Shown piece after piece: positions 1-6,597 of a stretch of DNA of 9,094 nt (its first letter is position 1; the number at the start of each line of letters is the position of its first letter). Where the stretch lies: NCBI GenBank assembly GCA_945937855.1, contig CAMEUC010000040.1:1-9094 (forward strand), given 5' to 3'. The position numbers and the translations under genes are program-made. Under the pieces are notes generated by a model. It saw only the letters and a program-made list of their open reading frames with translations. It was not told the origin of the DNA and searched no databases. The DNA comes from an uncultured Clostridium sp. (lineage in GTDB: Bacteria > Bacillota > Clostridia > TANB77 > CAG-508).

Positions 1-1074
1 GAAGAAGAACAAAACTTTGTAATGGTAATGGAATTACTACGAGCAGGAGATGTTAAAGAAGATGATGACGAATATGTTAGTCCTCTTGATATGTTATTTA
101 ATAGATTAGAAACAAGAAACCCAGAACATATTGCTTTAAAATATTATAGAGCATATCATTCAGGTTCAGCTAAAACATTAAAATCAATACAAGTAACTCT
201 TGCTGCAAGACTTGAAAAATTTAATTTAGAGAGTATGGCACAACTTACACAAACAGATGAACTAGACTTGCCAAGTTTAGGAGAAAAGAAAGTTGCACTA
301 TTTGCAATTATTCCAGATAATGATACATCATTTAATTTTTTAGTTAGTGTTTTATATACACAACTTTTCCAACAATTATTTTATTTAGCAGATTATAAAT
401 ATGGTGGCAGTTTGCCAGTTCATGTACACTTTGTAATGGACGAATTTGCAAATGTAAGCCTACCAGATGACTTTGATAAAATATTATCAGTAATGAGGTC
501 AAGAGAGGTATCTGTTTCTATAATATTGCAAAATTTAGCACAATTAAAAGCTCTATTTGAAAAGCAATGGGAAAGTATAGTTGGAAATTGTGATGAGTTT
601 TTATATTTAGGTGGTAATGAACAAAGCACACATAAGTATGTTAGTGAGTTATTAGGAAAAGAAACAATAGATACAAATACTTATGGTAGGAGTTATGGTT
701 CACATGGCAGTTATTCTACAAATGACCAAATTGCAGGTAGAGAACTATTGACACCAGATGAGGTAAGAATGCTAGACAATAATTATGCTTTACTATTTAT
801 TAGAGGGGAAAGACCTGTAAAAGACTTTAAATTTAATCTAAAAGAACATTTTAATAGTATAAATACACCTATTGGAAATAAAGAAATAAAACCATATCTA
901 CATGGAGGAACAGAAAATTCAATAGGAACAATATCATTTAATTTAGATGATATAGAAATTGATACAAAAGAAATTATAGATTTAGAAACAAATGAACTTG
1001 ATATTGAATTATTATCAAGTGAAGAAATTGAAAATATGTACAAAGAAGATACGAATAATGCTAATAGTATCTAA
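1..1074 (+). CDS. VirD4/TraG-like type IV coupling ATPase, C-terminal part (5' end outside window)
   Basis: This is the coupling protein that links the relaxase-DNA complex to the conjugation channel at the cytoplasmic membrane. The frame is open from base 1, so the gene starts upstream; 357 residues are visible where the family usually has about 600. The membrane anchor and Walker A motif must lie outside the window. Seen here are the Walker B segment VHFVMDEFAN (Asp at 439-441, Glu at 442-444), the following ILQNLAQLKALFE motif with its conserved Gln, and the CDEFLYLGGNEQSTHKYVSE block, all typical of Firmicutes VirD4 proteins of the C. difficile CD1115 type. The last 60 or so residues are strongly acidic and probably disordered; in coupling proteins such tails can contact substrates, which is inference here. 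The stop codon TAA overlaps the left arm of an intrinsic terminator. Family assignment is firm. Confidence 0.95.
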   Translation, partial: EEEQNFVMVMELLRAGDVKEDDDEYVSPLDMLFNRLETRNPEHIALKYYRAYHSGSAKTLKSIQVTLAARLEKFNLESMAQLTQTDELDLPSLGEKKVALFAIIPDNDTSFNFLVSVLYTQLFQQLFYLADYKYGGSLPVHVHFVMDEFANVSLPDDFDKILSVMRSREVSVSIILQNLAQLKALFEKQWESIVGNCDEFLYLGGNEQSTHKYVSELLGKETIDTNTYGRSYGSHGSYSTNDQIAGRELLTPDEVRMLDNNYALLFIRGERPVKDFKFNLKEHFNSINTPIGNKEIKPYLHGGTENSIGTISFNLDDIEIDTKEIIDLETNELDIELLSSEEIENMYKEDTNNANSI

Positions 1075-1117
1075 AAGACCAAAGTTATATCTAACAAATA
1101 TACTTTGGTCTTTTTTT
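1073..1117 (+). terminator. Intrinsic terminator after virD4
   Basis: A perfect 13-bp inverted repeat (1073-1085 with 1102-1114, core AGACCAAAGT / ACTTTGGTCT) encloses a 16-nt loop and runs into seven T residues at 1111-1117. The left arm begins inside the virD4 stop codon. It is a textbook Rho-independent terminator, yet only 35 bases separate it from the pilin start and no convincing promoter lies between. It may therefore work as a partial terminator that sets the ratio of upstream to downstream expression. Confidence 0.85.
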
Positions 1118-1152
1118 GTACCCAAAAATAAAAATTAAGGAGGATTTTTGAT

Positions 1153-1491
1153 ATGGAAAATAAGAAAAAAGGAAATTTTAAAGTATTTTTAAAGAAAACA
1201 TTAAAAAGAGGAGCAATAATTATAGGTTATGTTATTGCATTAAATGTAGCTGGGCAAATTCACTCATTCGCAGCAGATGACCCAATAGCTATTGTTAATA
1301 ATTTATCTAATTTTATATTTGGCTTAATAAGAGCAGTTGGAATGATTATTTTAGGTTTTGGAATTGTTCAAGTAGGTATGAGTTTAAAATCTCATGATCC
1401 AACACAAAGAGCAAATGGAATAATGACATTAGCAGGTGGAGTGGTAATTACATTTGCAAAAGAAATTTTAAATATTATTACAGGTGGATAA
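1153..1491 (+). CDS. VirB2/TrbC-like (Maff2-like) conjugative pilin-type protein
   Basis: This is a 112-residue secreted or membrane protein with the build of a VirB2/TrbC pilin subunit. Residues 1-20 are very basic, a hydrophobic segment covers about 21-34, and SFA|ADD at 38-43 is a good signal peptidase I site (cleavage after Ala40), leaving a mature protein of about 72 residues. The mature part has two hydrophobic helices (about 51-73 and 87-108) joined by a short polar turn, KSHDPTQRANG, which is the VirB2 hairpin layout. The turn and following MTLAGGVVI resemble the small Maff2-family proteins found at this position in Clostridia conjugative elements. AAGGAGG at 1137-1143 sits 9 bases before the ATG. 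The gene is isolated between a terminator and a hairpin, which fits a separately controlled, abundant product. That it is polymerised into a pilus is inference, since Gram-positive systems may only line a channel. Confidence 0.8.
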   Translation: MENKKKGNFKVFLKKTLKRGAIIIGYVIALNVAGQIHSFAADDPIAIVNNLSNFIFGLIRAVGMIILGFGIVQVGMSLKSHDPTQRANGIMTLAGGVVITFAKEILNIITGG

Positions 1492-1493
1492 AA

Positions 1494-1518
1494 ATTAAGG
1501 CAGTTTATCTGCCTTAAT
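1494..1518 (+). repeat. Perfect 10-bp inverted repeat (mRNA hairpin) after the pilin gene
   Basis: ATTAAGGCAG (1494-1503) is followed by the loop TTTAT and the exact reverse complement CTGCCTTAAT (1509-1518). No T-tract follows; the next bases are AATAAATTAAATT. It is therefore not a canonical terminator. Its place two bases after the pilin stop suggests a 3' mRNA-stabilising or processing element for the pilin transcript. The pairing is seen directly; the role is inference. Confidence 0.6.
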
Positions 1519-1534
1519 AAATTAAATTTAGAAT

Positions 1535-1539
1535 GGAGG
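1535..1539 (+). promoter_or_regulatory. Ribosome binding site that fixes the start of the VirB6-like gene
   Basis: GGAGG here lies 8 bases before the in-frame GTG at 1548. The longest open frame would begin at the ATG at 1533, but that codon overlaps this Shine-Dalgarno sequence and has no site of its own upstream (only an A/T-rich stretch). The GTG start is therefore preferred. Confidence 0.75.
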
Positions 1540-1547
1540 TGCTAGAT

Positions 1548-2375
1548 GTGAATTGGATTGTAGGAAATTTACAGAACGCATTAGATACATGGAATGGTAA
1601 ATTATCAGAAATTTATATGTTAGTTACACAAAGTCCAGCAGATTTCAAAGGTGGAGCAATATGGAATATTATTTTAAATATAAATGGAGCTTTACAAGCA
1701 ATAGGTTTAGCATTACTTGTTTTATTTTTTGTTGTTGGAGTAGCAAGAACTTGTACTAATTTTTCAGAACTAAAAAGACCAGAACAAGCATTAAAACTAT
1801 TTTTAAGATTTGCAATAGCAAAAGGAATTGTTACTTATGGATTAGAACTAATGTTAGCAGTATTTAAGATAATACAGGGAATAGTAACAACAATTATGGC
1901 GAAAAGTTCATTTCAAGCAAGTGCTATGACTCTGCCACAATCAATTATTGATGCAATCAATAAATGTGGATTTTTTGAGAGTATTCCTTTATGGGCAGTT
2001 ACACTATTAGGTGGACTTTTTGTAACAGTATTATCATTTATTTTAATTCTAACAGTATATGGAAGATTTTTTAAATTATATATGTACACAGCAATAGCTC
2101 CAATACCATTATCATCTTTTGCAGGAGAAGGAACACAAAATATAGGAAAGAGCTTTTTAAAGAGTTATATAGCAGTTTGTTTAGAAGGTGCAATTATAGT
2201 TTTAGCTTGTGTAATCTTTTCAGCATTTGTAACAACCTCGCCGAGTGTTGATACTGGTGCTGCAACAGTTACTATGGTATGGAAATATGTTGGAGAGCTA
2301 ATATTTAATATGTTAGTTCTGGTAGGAACTATTAGAATGTCAGATAGAATTGTTAGAGAAATGATGGGATTATAG
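1548..2375 (+). CDS. VirB6/TrbL-like polytopic conjugal transfer membrane protein
   Basis: This 275-residue integral membrane protein corresponds to the VirB6/TrbL-like component of Firmicutes conjugation systems (CD1112-type). Hydrophobic segments lie at about 41-66, 88-117, 147-171, 175-190, 205-228 and 246-262, giving five or six spans. A basic turn (RTCTNFSELKRPEQ, about 67-80) follows the first span. The segment YGRFFKLYMYTAIAPIPLSSFAGEGTQ is split by a conserved-looking APIPLSSFAGE loop that I associate with this family. The GTG start at 1548 is chosen over ATG 1533 because GGAGG sits correctly only for the GTG. The loop at about 229-240 (TTSPSVDTGAAT) is encoded by an unusually G+C-rich patch for this region, around 2237-2250. 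The stop TAG is part of the next gene's AGGAGGA site, so translation is probably coupled. The protein should form part of the inner-membrane channel. Confidence 0.85.
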   Translation: MNWIVGNLQNALDTWNGKLSEIYMLVTQSPADFKGGAIWNIILNINGALQAIGLALLVLFFVVGVARTCTNFSELKRPEQALKLFLRFAIAKGIVTYGLELMLAVFKIIQGIVTTIMAKSSFQASAMTLPQSIIDAINKCGFFESIPLWAVTLLGGLFVTVLSFILILTVYGRFFKLYMYTAIAPIPLSSFAGEGTQNIGKSFLKSYIAVCLEGAIIVLACVIFSAFVTTSPSVDTGAATVTMVWKYVGELIFNMLVLVGTIRMSDRIVREMMGL

Positions 2376-2387
2376 GAGGAATGCTTT

Positions 2388-3047
2388 ATGAGTGAAACAA
2401 GACAATTAGAAAATGCTTATGTAATTGATGTTGGTTATAGAAAAGAACAACCTATTGCTTTTGTAAAAATGAATAATGAATATGTTATTGGTTTTGGATA
2501 TGAAATTAAAGACAACAAGATTGATTGGCAATATGGTTATTATTATTTGACAGATTTTGAAAAAGCAAAAACAGATTTTAAAAGAGTTTTAGCAGGAGAA
2601 AATTTAGCTGATACTTTTAGTGAGAAGGAGGAAGATAAAATTATGGAAGATTATCAATTTTATAGTGTTGAAGAAGTTATGAAAATTTTAAAAGATAAGG
2701 AAAAATTATTATATGTTGATGATGGATGTGATGAGGTAGTAATTAAGTTTGAAGATCTACCAGATGTTATAGTTGATATAAATACCAAAAGTGGAATGAC
2801 AGATTTGAAAATATATGATTACCAAAATCCATCAATGACACCACTTGCAACTACAATGGGAATATTTTTAGATAAGTGTAATCCTGATTTAAGAGAAAAA
2901 ATTATTGACAGACTTATAAAATTACAACAAGGAGAGATTGAAGTTAAAGATTACAAAATGATAGACGAATACATACTTGAAGAAGCAAGAGATAAGTTGG
3001 AACAAGAGAAAAAAACAAAAGCAAAAAGAAATAAGGAGGCAAGATAG
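2388..3047 (+). CDS. Unrecognised two-part soluble protein of the conjugation module (219 aa)
   Basis: I do not recognise a characterised family. The protein is hydrophilic, with no signal peptide or membrane span. Residues 1-75 form a first unit with a regular beta-type pattern (YVIDVGYRKEQPIAFVKM, YVIGFGYEI) and a WQYGYYYLTDFEKAKTDF block; residues 76-85 are a charged linker. Residues 86-195 form a second unit with YSVEEVMKILKDK, a GCDEVVIKFEDLPDVIVDIN strand pair and an IYDYQ segment, then helices. The tail from about 200 is a Lys/Glu-rich helix (EEARDKLEQEKKTKAK). AGGAGGA at 2374-2380 overlaps the stop of the preceding gene, and the stop TAG abuts the PrgI ATG, so it is tightly embedded between channel genes. 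It may be a cytoplasmic accessory or regulatory factor of the channel; this is inferred from position only. An internal in-frame start with its own ribosome binding site could give a second product. Confidence 0.85.
   Translation: MSETRQLENAYVIDVGYRKEQPIAFVKMNNEYVIGFGYEIKDNKIDWQYGYYYLTDFEKAKTDFKRVLAGENLADTFSEKEEDKIMEDYQFYSVEEVMKILKDKEKLLYVDDGCDEVVIKFEDLPDVIVDINTKSGMTDLKIYDYQNPSMTPLATTMGIFLDKCNPDLREKIIDRLIKLQQGEIEVKDYKMIDEYILEEARDKLEQEKKTKAKRNKEAR
2625..2645 (+). promoter_or_regulatory. Possible internal ribosome binding site and in-frame start (Met86)
   Basis: A full AAGGAGG (2625-2631) precedes an in-frame ATG (2643) by 11 bases, exactly at the linker between the two halves of the 219-residue protein. 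Initiation here would give a 134-residue product. The bases also simply encode Glu-Lys-Glu-Glu, so chance is a real alternative. Confidence 0.3.
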
Positions 3048-3476
3048 ATGGAAGTAAAAATAAACAAAGATATTAGAGAATTTAGTGAGAGTATATTTTT
3101 TGGACTGTCTTTAAGGCAGTTCATTTTTTCTGTAATAGCTTGTATTGTTGCAGTTGTTTTATATTTTGCACTCAAACCATATTTAGGGTTAGAAACTTTA
3201 TCGTGGATTTGTATATTAGGTGCTGCACCTTTTGCTGTACTTGGATTTGTTAAATATAACGGAATGACAGCAGAAAAGTTTATTGTTGCAGTAATAAAAT
3301 CAGAGTTTTTGACACCTAAAAAATTAACATTTAAAGCAACAAATATATATGCCCAAAACTTTAAACCAACTATTGATAAAAAGTTAAAACAAAGTTTGCT
3401 AAAACCACAGAAAAAGAAGAAAGAAAAGAAAGATAAAAAGAAGAAAAAGGAGGTAAAAAATAATGAGAACTCTTAA
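3048..3476 (+). CDS. PrgI-family inner-membrane protein
   Basis: This is a 142-residue protein of the PrgI family, a small two-span membrane component that almost always lies directly upstream of virB4 in Gram-positive conjugation modules and is thought to be the VirB3 counterpart. The N-terminus MEVKINKDIREFSESIFFGLSLRQ is characteristic, with the FGLSLRQ stretch just before the membrane. Hydrophobic segments cover about 24-42 and 50-69. A C-terminal tail (about 110-139) is dominated by lysine, encoded by a nearly pure purine tract (about 3411-3453) that also forms the virB4 ribosome binding site. AAGGAGG at 3033-3039 is 8 bases before the ATG, which directly follows the preceding stop. The last 14 bases overlap virB4 in another frame. 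Together with VirB4 it should form the membrane docking point of the ATPase. Confidence 0.9.
   Translation: MEVKINKDIREFSESIFFGLSLRQFIFSVIACIVAVVLYFALKPYLGLETLSWICILGAAPFAVLGFVKYNGMTAEKFIVAVIKSEFLTPKKLTFKATNIYAQNFKPTIDKKLKQSLLKPQKKKKEKKDKKKKKEVKNNENS
3101..3129 (+). terminator. Terminator-like hairpin inside the PrgI coding sequence
   Basis: The 9-bp stem 3101-3109 / 3115-3123 (TGGACTGTC with GGCAGTTCA, two G-T wobbles) has a 5-nt loop and is followed by six T residues (3124-3129). It has the form of a weak Rho-independent terminator within codons 18-28. These bases also encode the conserved FGLSLRQFIF stretch, so the pairing may be a by-product. If active it would lower transcription of virB4 when PrgI is not being translated. 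Confidence 0.25.
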
Positions 3477-5793
3477 TAAGATTTTTAAATTAGATAAAGA
3501 AAAATTTAAAATACCGAGATGTGTTCAAGATATTATTCCAATAAAAGCAATATGGGAAGATGGAATTTTTCAAGTAAGTAAAAATAAATTTTCAAAATCA
3601 TTTAAGTTTATGGATATTAATTATGCAGTTGCTAGTAAAGAAGATAAAGAAGCAATGTTTTTAGATTATTCTGATTTATTAAATTCATTAGATGTTGGAG
3701 CAATAACTAAAATTACAATAAATAATAGAAGAATAAATAAATTAGATTTTGAAAAAACAATATTACTAGATGAAAGTAATGATGAACTTAATGATTATAG
3801 AAAAGAATATAACAAAATGCTTATATCTCAAGCAAAAAATGCAAATGAGATAGTGCAAGAAAAGATAATAACAATATCTGTTTATAAGAAAAATGTCGAA
3901 GAAGCTCGAAATTATTTTAATAGAGCAGGTAGTGAATTGATAAGCAGATTTAATACATTAGGTTCAAAATGCGTTGAATTAGATGCAAAAGAAAGATTAA
4001 GAATAGCACACGACTTTTATAGAACAGGAGAAGAAACTTCTTTTAGGTTTGATATACACGAAACAATGAAAAAAGGTCATAATTTCAAAGATTTTATTTG
4101 TCCTGACACAGTAGAACTTGAAAGAGATTATTTTAAAATGGGAGATAGATATGGTAGAGTATTATTCCTAAAAGAATATGCAAGTTTTATTAATGATGAT
4201 ATGGTAACAGAACTTACAGATTTGAATAAAAACATGATGTTATCAATAGATGTTATTCCAATACCAATGGACGAGGCAGTAAAAGAGGCAGAAAATCGTA
4301 GATTAGGTGTAGAAACTAATATTACAAACTGGCAGAGAAAACAGAATGCTCAAAATAATTTTTCTGCAATAATACCTTATGATATGGAACAACAAAGAAA
4401 TGACTCAAAAGAAATGTTAGATGACTTGACTATTCGTGACCAAAGAATGTTTTTAGGAGTTATTACAATGGTAATAACAGAAGAATCAAAAGAAAAATTA
4501 GAAAGTGTGACAGATGCAATTTTAAAAATAGCTAGTAAAAATCTATGTCAGCTTGGAATATTAAGATTTCAACAATTAGATGGACTTAACACAGTATTAC
4601 CGTTTGGAGTTAGAAAAATAGATGCAGTAAGAACTTTAACTACTGAAAGTTTAGCAGTATTTATGCCATTCAAAGTGCAAGAAATTAGGCACGAGAATGG
4701 TATTTTTTATGGTCAAAATGCTATTAGTAAAAATATGATTATTGCAGATAGAAGACAACTTTTAAATGGAAATTCATTCATTTTAGGAGTATCTGGTAGT
4801 GGTAAATCATTTGCAGGTAAACAAGAAATAACATCAATTAGATTAAGAGATCCAAATGCAGATATTATTTTAATAGACCCAGAATCCGAATATGCACCAC
4901 TTGTTAAATCTTTAGGTGGAGAGGTTATTAAAATATCAGCAGTAAGTAATAATCACATAAATGCAATGGATATGAACTCTCAATATGGAGATGGAGCAAA
5001 TCCAGTAATATTAAAATCTGAATTTATATTATCTTTGTGTGAACAACTAATTGGTAGTGGAAATCTCGGACCGAAACAAAAGTCAATAATTGATAGATGT
5101 ACTGCTAATGTTTATAGAGTATTCCAACAAGGCAATTATCAGGGAATACCACCAACTTTGCAAGATTTTAGGGAAGAACTATTGAAACAACCAGAAGATG
5201 AGGCAAAAGAAATAGCACTTGCAATAGAATTATTTACAAATGGTTCTTTAAATACATTCGCTATGAACACTAATGTAAATACATCTAATAGTTTGATATG
5301 CTATGATATTTTAGAGCTAGGAAAACAATTACAACCAATAGGAATGTTAGTAGTATTGGATTCTATATTGAATAGAATTACTGCTAATAGAACAAAAGGA
5401 AAGAATACATATATTTTTATTGATGAAATATATTTATTATTTCAATATGAATATTCTGCAAATTTCTTATTTACACTTTGGAAAAGGGTTAGAAAATATG
5501 GAGCTTTCTGTACAGGTATAACACAAAATGTTGAAGACTTATTACAAAGTCATACTGCTAGAACTATGCTTGCAAACTCTGAATTTATAATAATGCTTAA
5601 TCAAGCAAGTACAGATAGAATTGAACTTGCAAAATTATTAAATATATCTGATTTACAGATGAGCTTCATAACAAATGTAGGAGCAGGAGAAGGACTTATA
5701 AAAGTAGGTTCATCATTAGTTCCTTTTGTTAATAAATTTCCAAAAAATACAGAACTATATAGGCTGATGACAACTAAACCAGGAGAGTCTTAA
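3463..5793 (+). CDS. virB4: VirB4-like conjugal transfer ATPase
   Basis: This is the 776-residue motor ATPase of the type IV secretion channel, of normal length for the CD1110-type Firmicutes VirB4 proteins. The N-terminal half (about 1-400) is the VirB4/TrbE-like docking domain, including the conserved-looking LPFGVRKIDAVRTLTTESLA. The C-terminal half is the RecA-like ATPase: Walker A GVSGSGKS at 442-449 (Lys448), a DPESEYAPL block, Walker B YIFIDEIYLLF with Asp654 and Glu655, and TQN with Gln688 followed by HTARTMLANSEF. All catalytic motifs look intact. The ATG is set by AAGGAGG at 3447-3453, 9 bases upstream and inside the PrgI gene, giving a 14-base overlap. Its stop shares one base with the sortase ATG (TAATG), so expression of the three genes is likely translationally coupled. 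It acts at the cytoplasmic face of the membrane, presumably with PrgI. Confidence 0.97.
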   Translation: MRTLNKIFKLDKEKFKIPRCVQDIIPIKAIWEDGIFQVSKNKFSKSFKFMDINYAVASKEDKEAMFLDYSDLLNSLDVGAITKITINNRRINKLDFEKTILLDESNDELNDYRKEYNKMLISQAKNANEIVQEKIITISVYKKNVEEARNYFNRAGSELISRFNTLGSKCVELDAKERLRIAHDFYRTGEETSFRFDIHETMKKGHNFKDFICPDTVELERDYFKMGDRYGRVLFLKEYASFINDDMVTELTDLNKNMMLSIDVIPIPMDEAVKEAENRRLGVETNITNWQRKQNAQNNFSAIIPYDMEQQRNDSKEMLDDLTIRDQRMFLGVITMVITEESKEKLESVTDAILKIASKNLCQLGILRFQQLDGLNTVLPFGVRKIDAVRTLTTESLAVFMPFKVQEIRHENGIFYGQNAISKNMIIADRRQLLNGNSFILGVSGSGKSFAGKQEITSIRLRDPNADIILIDPESEYAPLVKSLGGEVIKISAVSNNHINAMDMNSQYGDGANPVILKSEFILSLCEQLIGSGNLGPKQKSIIDRCTANVYRVFQQGNYQGIPPTLQDFREELLKQPEDEAKEIALAIELFTNGSLNTFAMNTNVNTSNSLICYDILELGKQLQPIGMLVVLDSILNRITANRTKGKNTYIFIDEIYLLFQYEYSANFLFTLWKRVRKYGAFCTGITQNVEDLLQSHTARTMLANSEFIIMLNQASTDRIELAKLLNISDLQMSFITNVGAGEGLIKVGSSLVPFVNKFPKNTELYRLMTTKPGES

Positions 5794-6578
5794 TGAATAA
5801 AATATATAGTTTGGTTTTAATACTACTAATAGTTATTTTAGCTATTAGTAGTTATTTTTTTATAAAAGAAATTGCAGAAAATAAGAAAGAAAATGAATTA
5901 TTTGAAGAATTGCAGGAAGTAGTTCAGGAAGAAGAAAAAACGATCGCCCAAAATCAAATTACAGACAATTTTAAAAATGAAACAAGTAATTTATCATCTA
6001 AAAATGTTGGAAATTACAATTTAGAAAGCATTTTAAAAATAAATACAGACATAATTGGGTGGATTAAAATTGATGGAACAAATATAAATTATCCTGTTAT
6101 GCAAAATGGAGATTTCTATCTTCATAGAAATGTTTATAAAAATTATTCAAGTAGTGGAACTCCATATTTAGCAGAGCATTGTAATTTGAAAACAAGTGAT
6201 AACTTAATTATATATGGTCATCACATGAAGAATAGTACAATGTTTTCTAATTTAGATAATTACAAGAATTATAATTATTATAAGAACCACAAATATATTA
6301 AGTTTTATACATTAGAAGATAATAAAACTATTGAAAATGATTATGAAATAGTATTTGCATTTAAAACAGTTGCTTATTCTGATAAAGGCTTTAAATATTA
6401 TAATTATACAAAGTTTTATGATGAAAATGATTTTAATTCATTTGTAGAAAAATGTCGAAATTATGAGTTTTACAATACAAATGTCAAAGTGAATTATGGA
6501 GATAAGCTAATTACATTATCTACTTGTGAATATTCACAAAAAAATGGAAGAATGGTAATTATAGCGAAGAAAATATAA
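5793..6578 (+). CDS. srtB: Class B sortase
   Basis: This is a 261-residue membrane-anchored cysteine transpeptidase that would join surface proteins to peptidoglycan or to each other. A hydrophobic anchor covers about 5-24, then a charged linker, then the sortase barrel from about 77. Typical class B features are DIIGWIKIDGTNINYPVMQ (86-104), the catalytic His143 in IYGHHMKNSTMF, the catalytic Cys245 in TLSTCEYS, and Arg253 in NGRMVIIAK. AGGAGA at 5781-5786 lies 6 bases before the ATG, which overlaps the virB4 stop. Sortases occur repeatedly in conjugative elements of this group. No LPXTG-, NPQTN- or similar sorting signal is visible in any protein of this window, so its substrate is elsewhere or uses an unfamiliar signal. 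A terminator-like hairpin lies in the part encoding the membrane anchor. Codons acg-atc-gcc at about 5940-5948 are unusually G+C-rich for this gene. Confidence 0.95.
   Translation: MNKIYSLVLILLIVILAISSYFFIKEIAENKKENELFEELQEVVQEEEKTIAQNQITDNFKNETSNLSSKNVGNYNLESILKINTDIIGWIKIDGTNINYPVMQNGDFYLHRNVYKNYSSSGTPYLAEHCNLKTSDNLIIYGHHMKNSTMFSNLDNYKNYNYYKNHKYIKFYTLEDNKTIENDYEIVFAFKTVAYSDKGFKYYNYTKFYDENDFNSFVEKCRNYEFYNTNVKVNYGDKLITLSTCEYSQKNGRMVIIAKKI
5822..5861 (+). terminator. Terminator-like hairpin within the start of the sortase gene
   Basis: A perfect 11-bp inverted repeat ACTACTAATAG (5822-5832) / CTATTAGTAGT (5842-5852) encloses a 9-nt loop and is followed by TTA and seven T residues (5855-5861). 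It begins 30 bases after the sortase ATG. The form is that of an intrinsic terminator, although only three of eleven pairs are G-C. Translation of the sortase start would mask it, so it could act as a translation-dependent attenuator; this role is inference. Confidence 0.35.
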
Positions 6579-6597
6579 AAGTCTGGAGGTGGTATAA

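Noticed and set aside
783..1043. Minus-strand open frames opposite virD4, and similar ones opposite other genes (for example 7339-7785 and 8086-8367)
   Set aside because: They lie wholly or almost wholly inside well-supported + strand genes, lack good ribosome binding sites, and have the Cys/Phe/Ile/Ser-rich composition expected of antisense frames in A/T-rich DNA.
1105..1140. TTGGTC with a TAAAAA-like -10 as a promoter for the pilin gene
   Set aside because: The match is weak, it overlaps the terminator arm, and transcription would start within the ribosome binding site.
3411..3476. Programmed frameshift joining PrgI to VirB4 in the A-rich overlap
   Set aside because: VirB4 has its own ATG with AAGGAGG 9 bases upstream, both proteins have normal family lengths, and no A-AAA-AAG slippery heptamer is present.
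5938..5950. Local G+C-rich codons (acg atc gcc) in the sortase linker as a sign of recombination
   Set aside because: Three codons in a poorly conserved linker are too few to support transfer or an inserted fragment.
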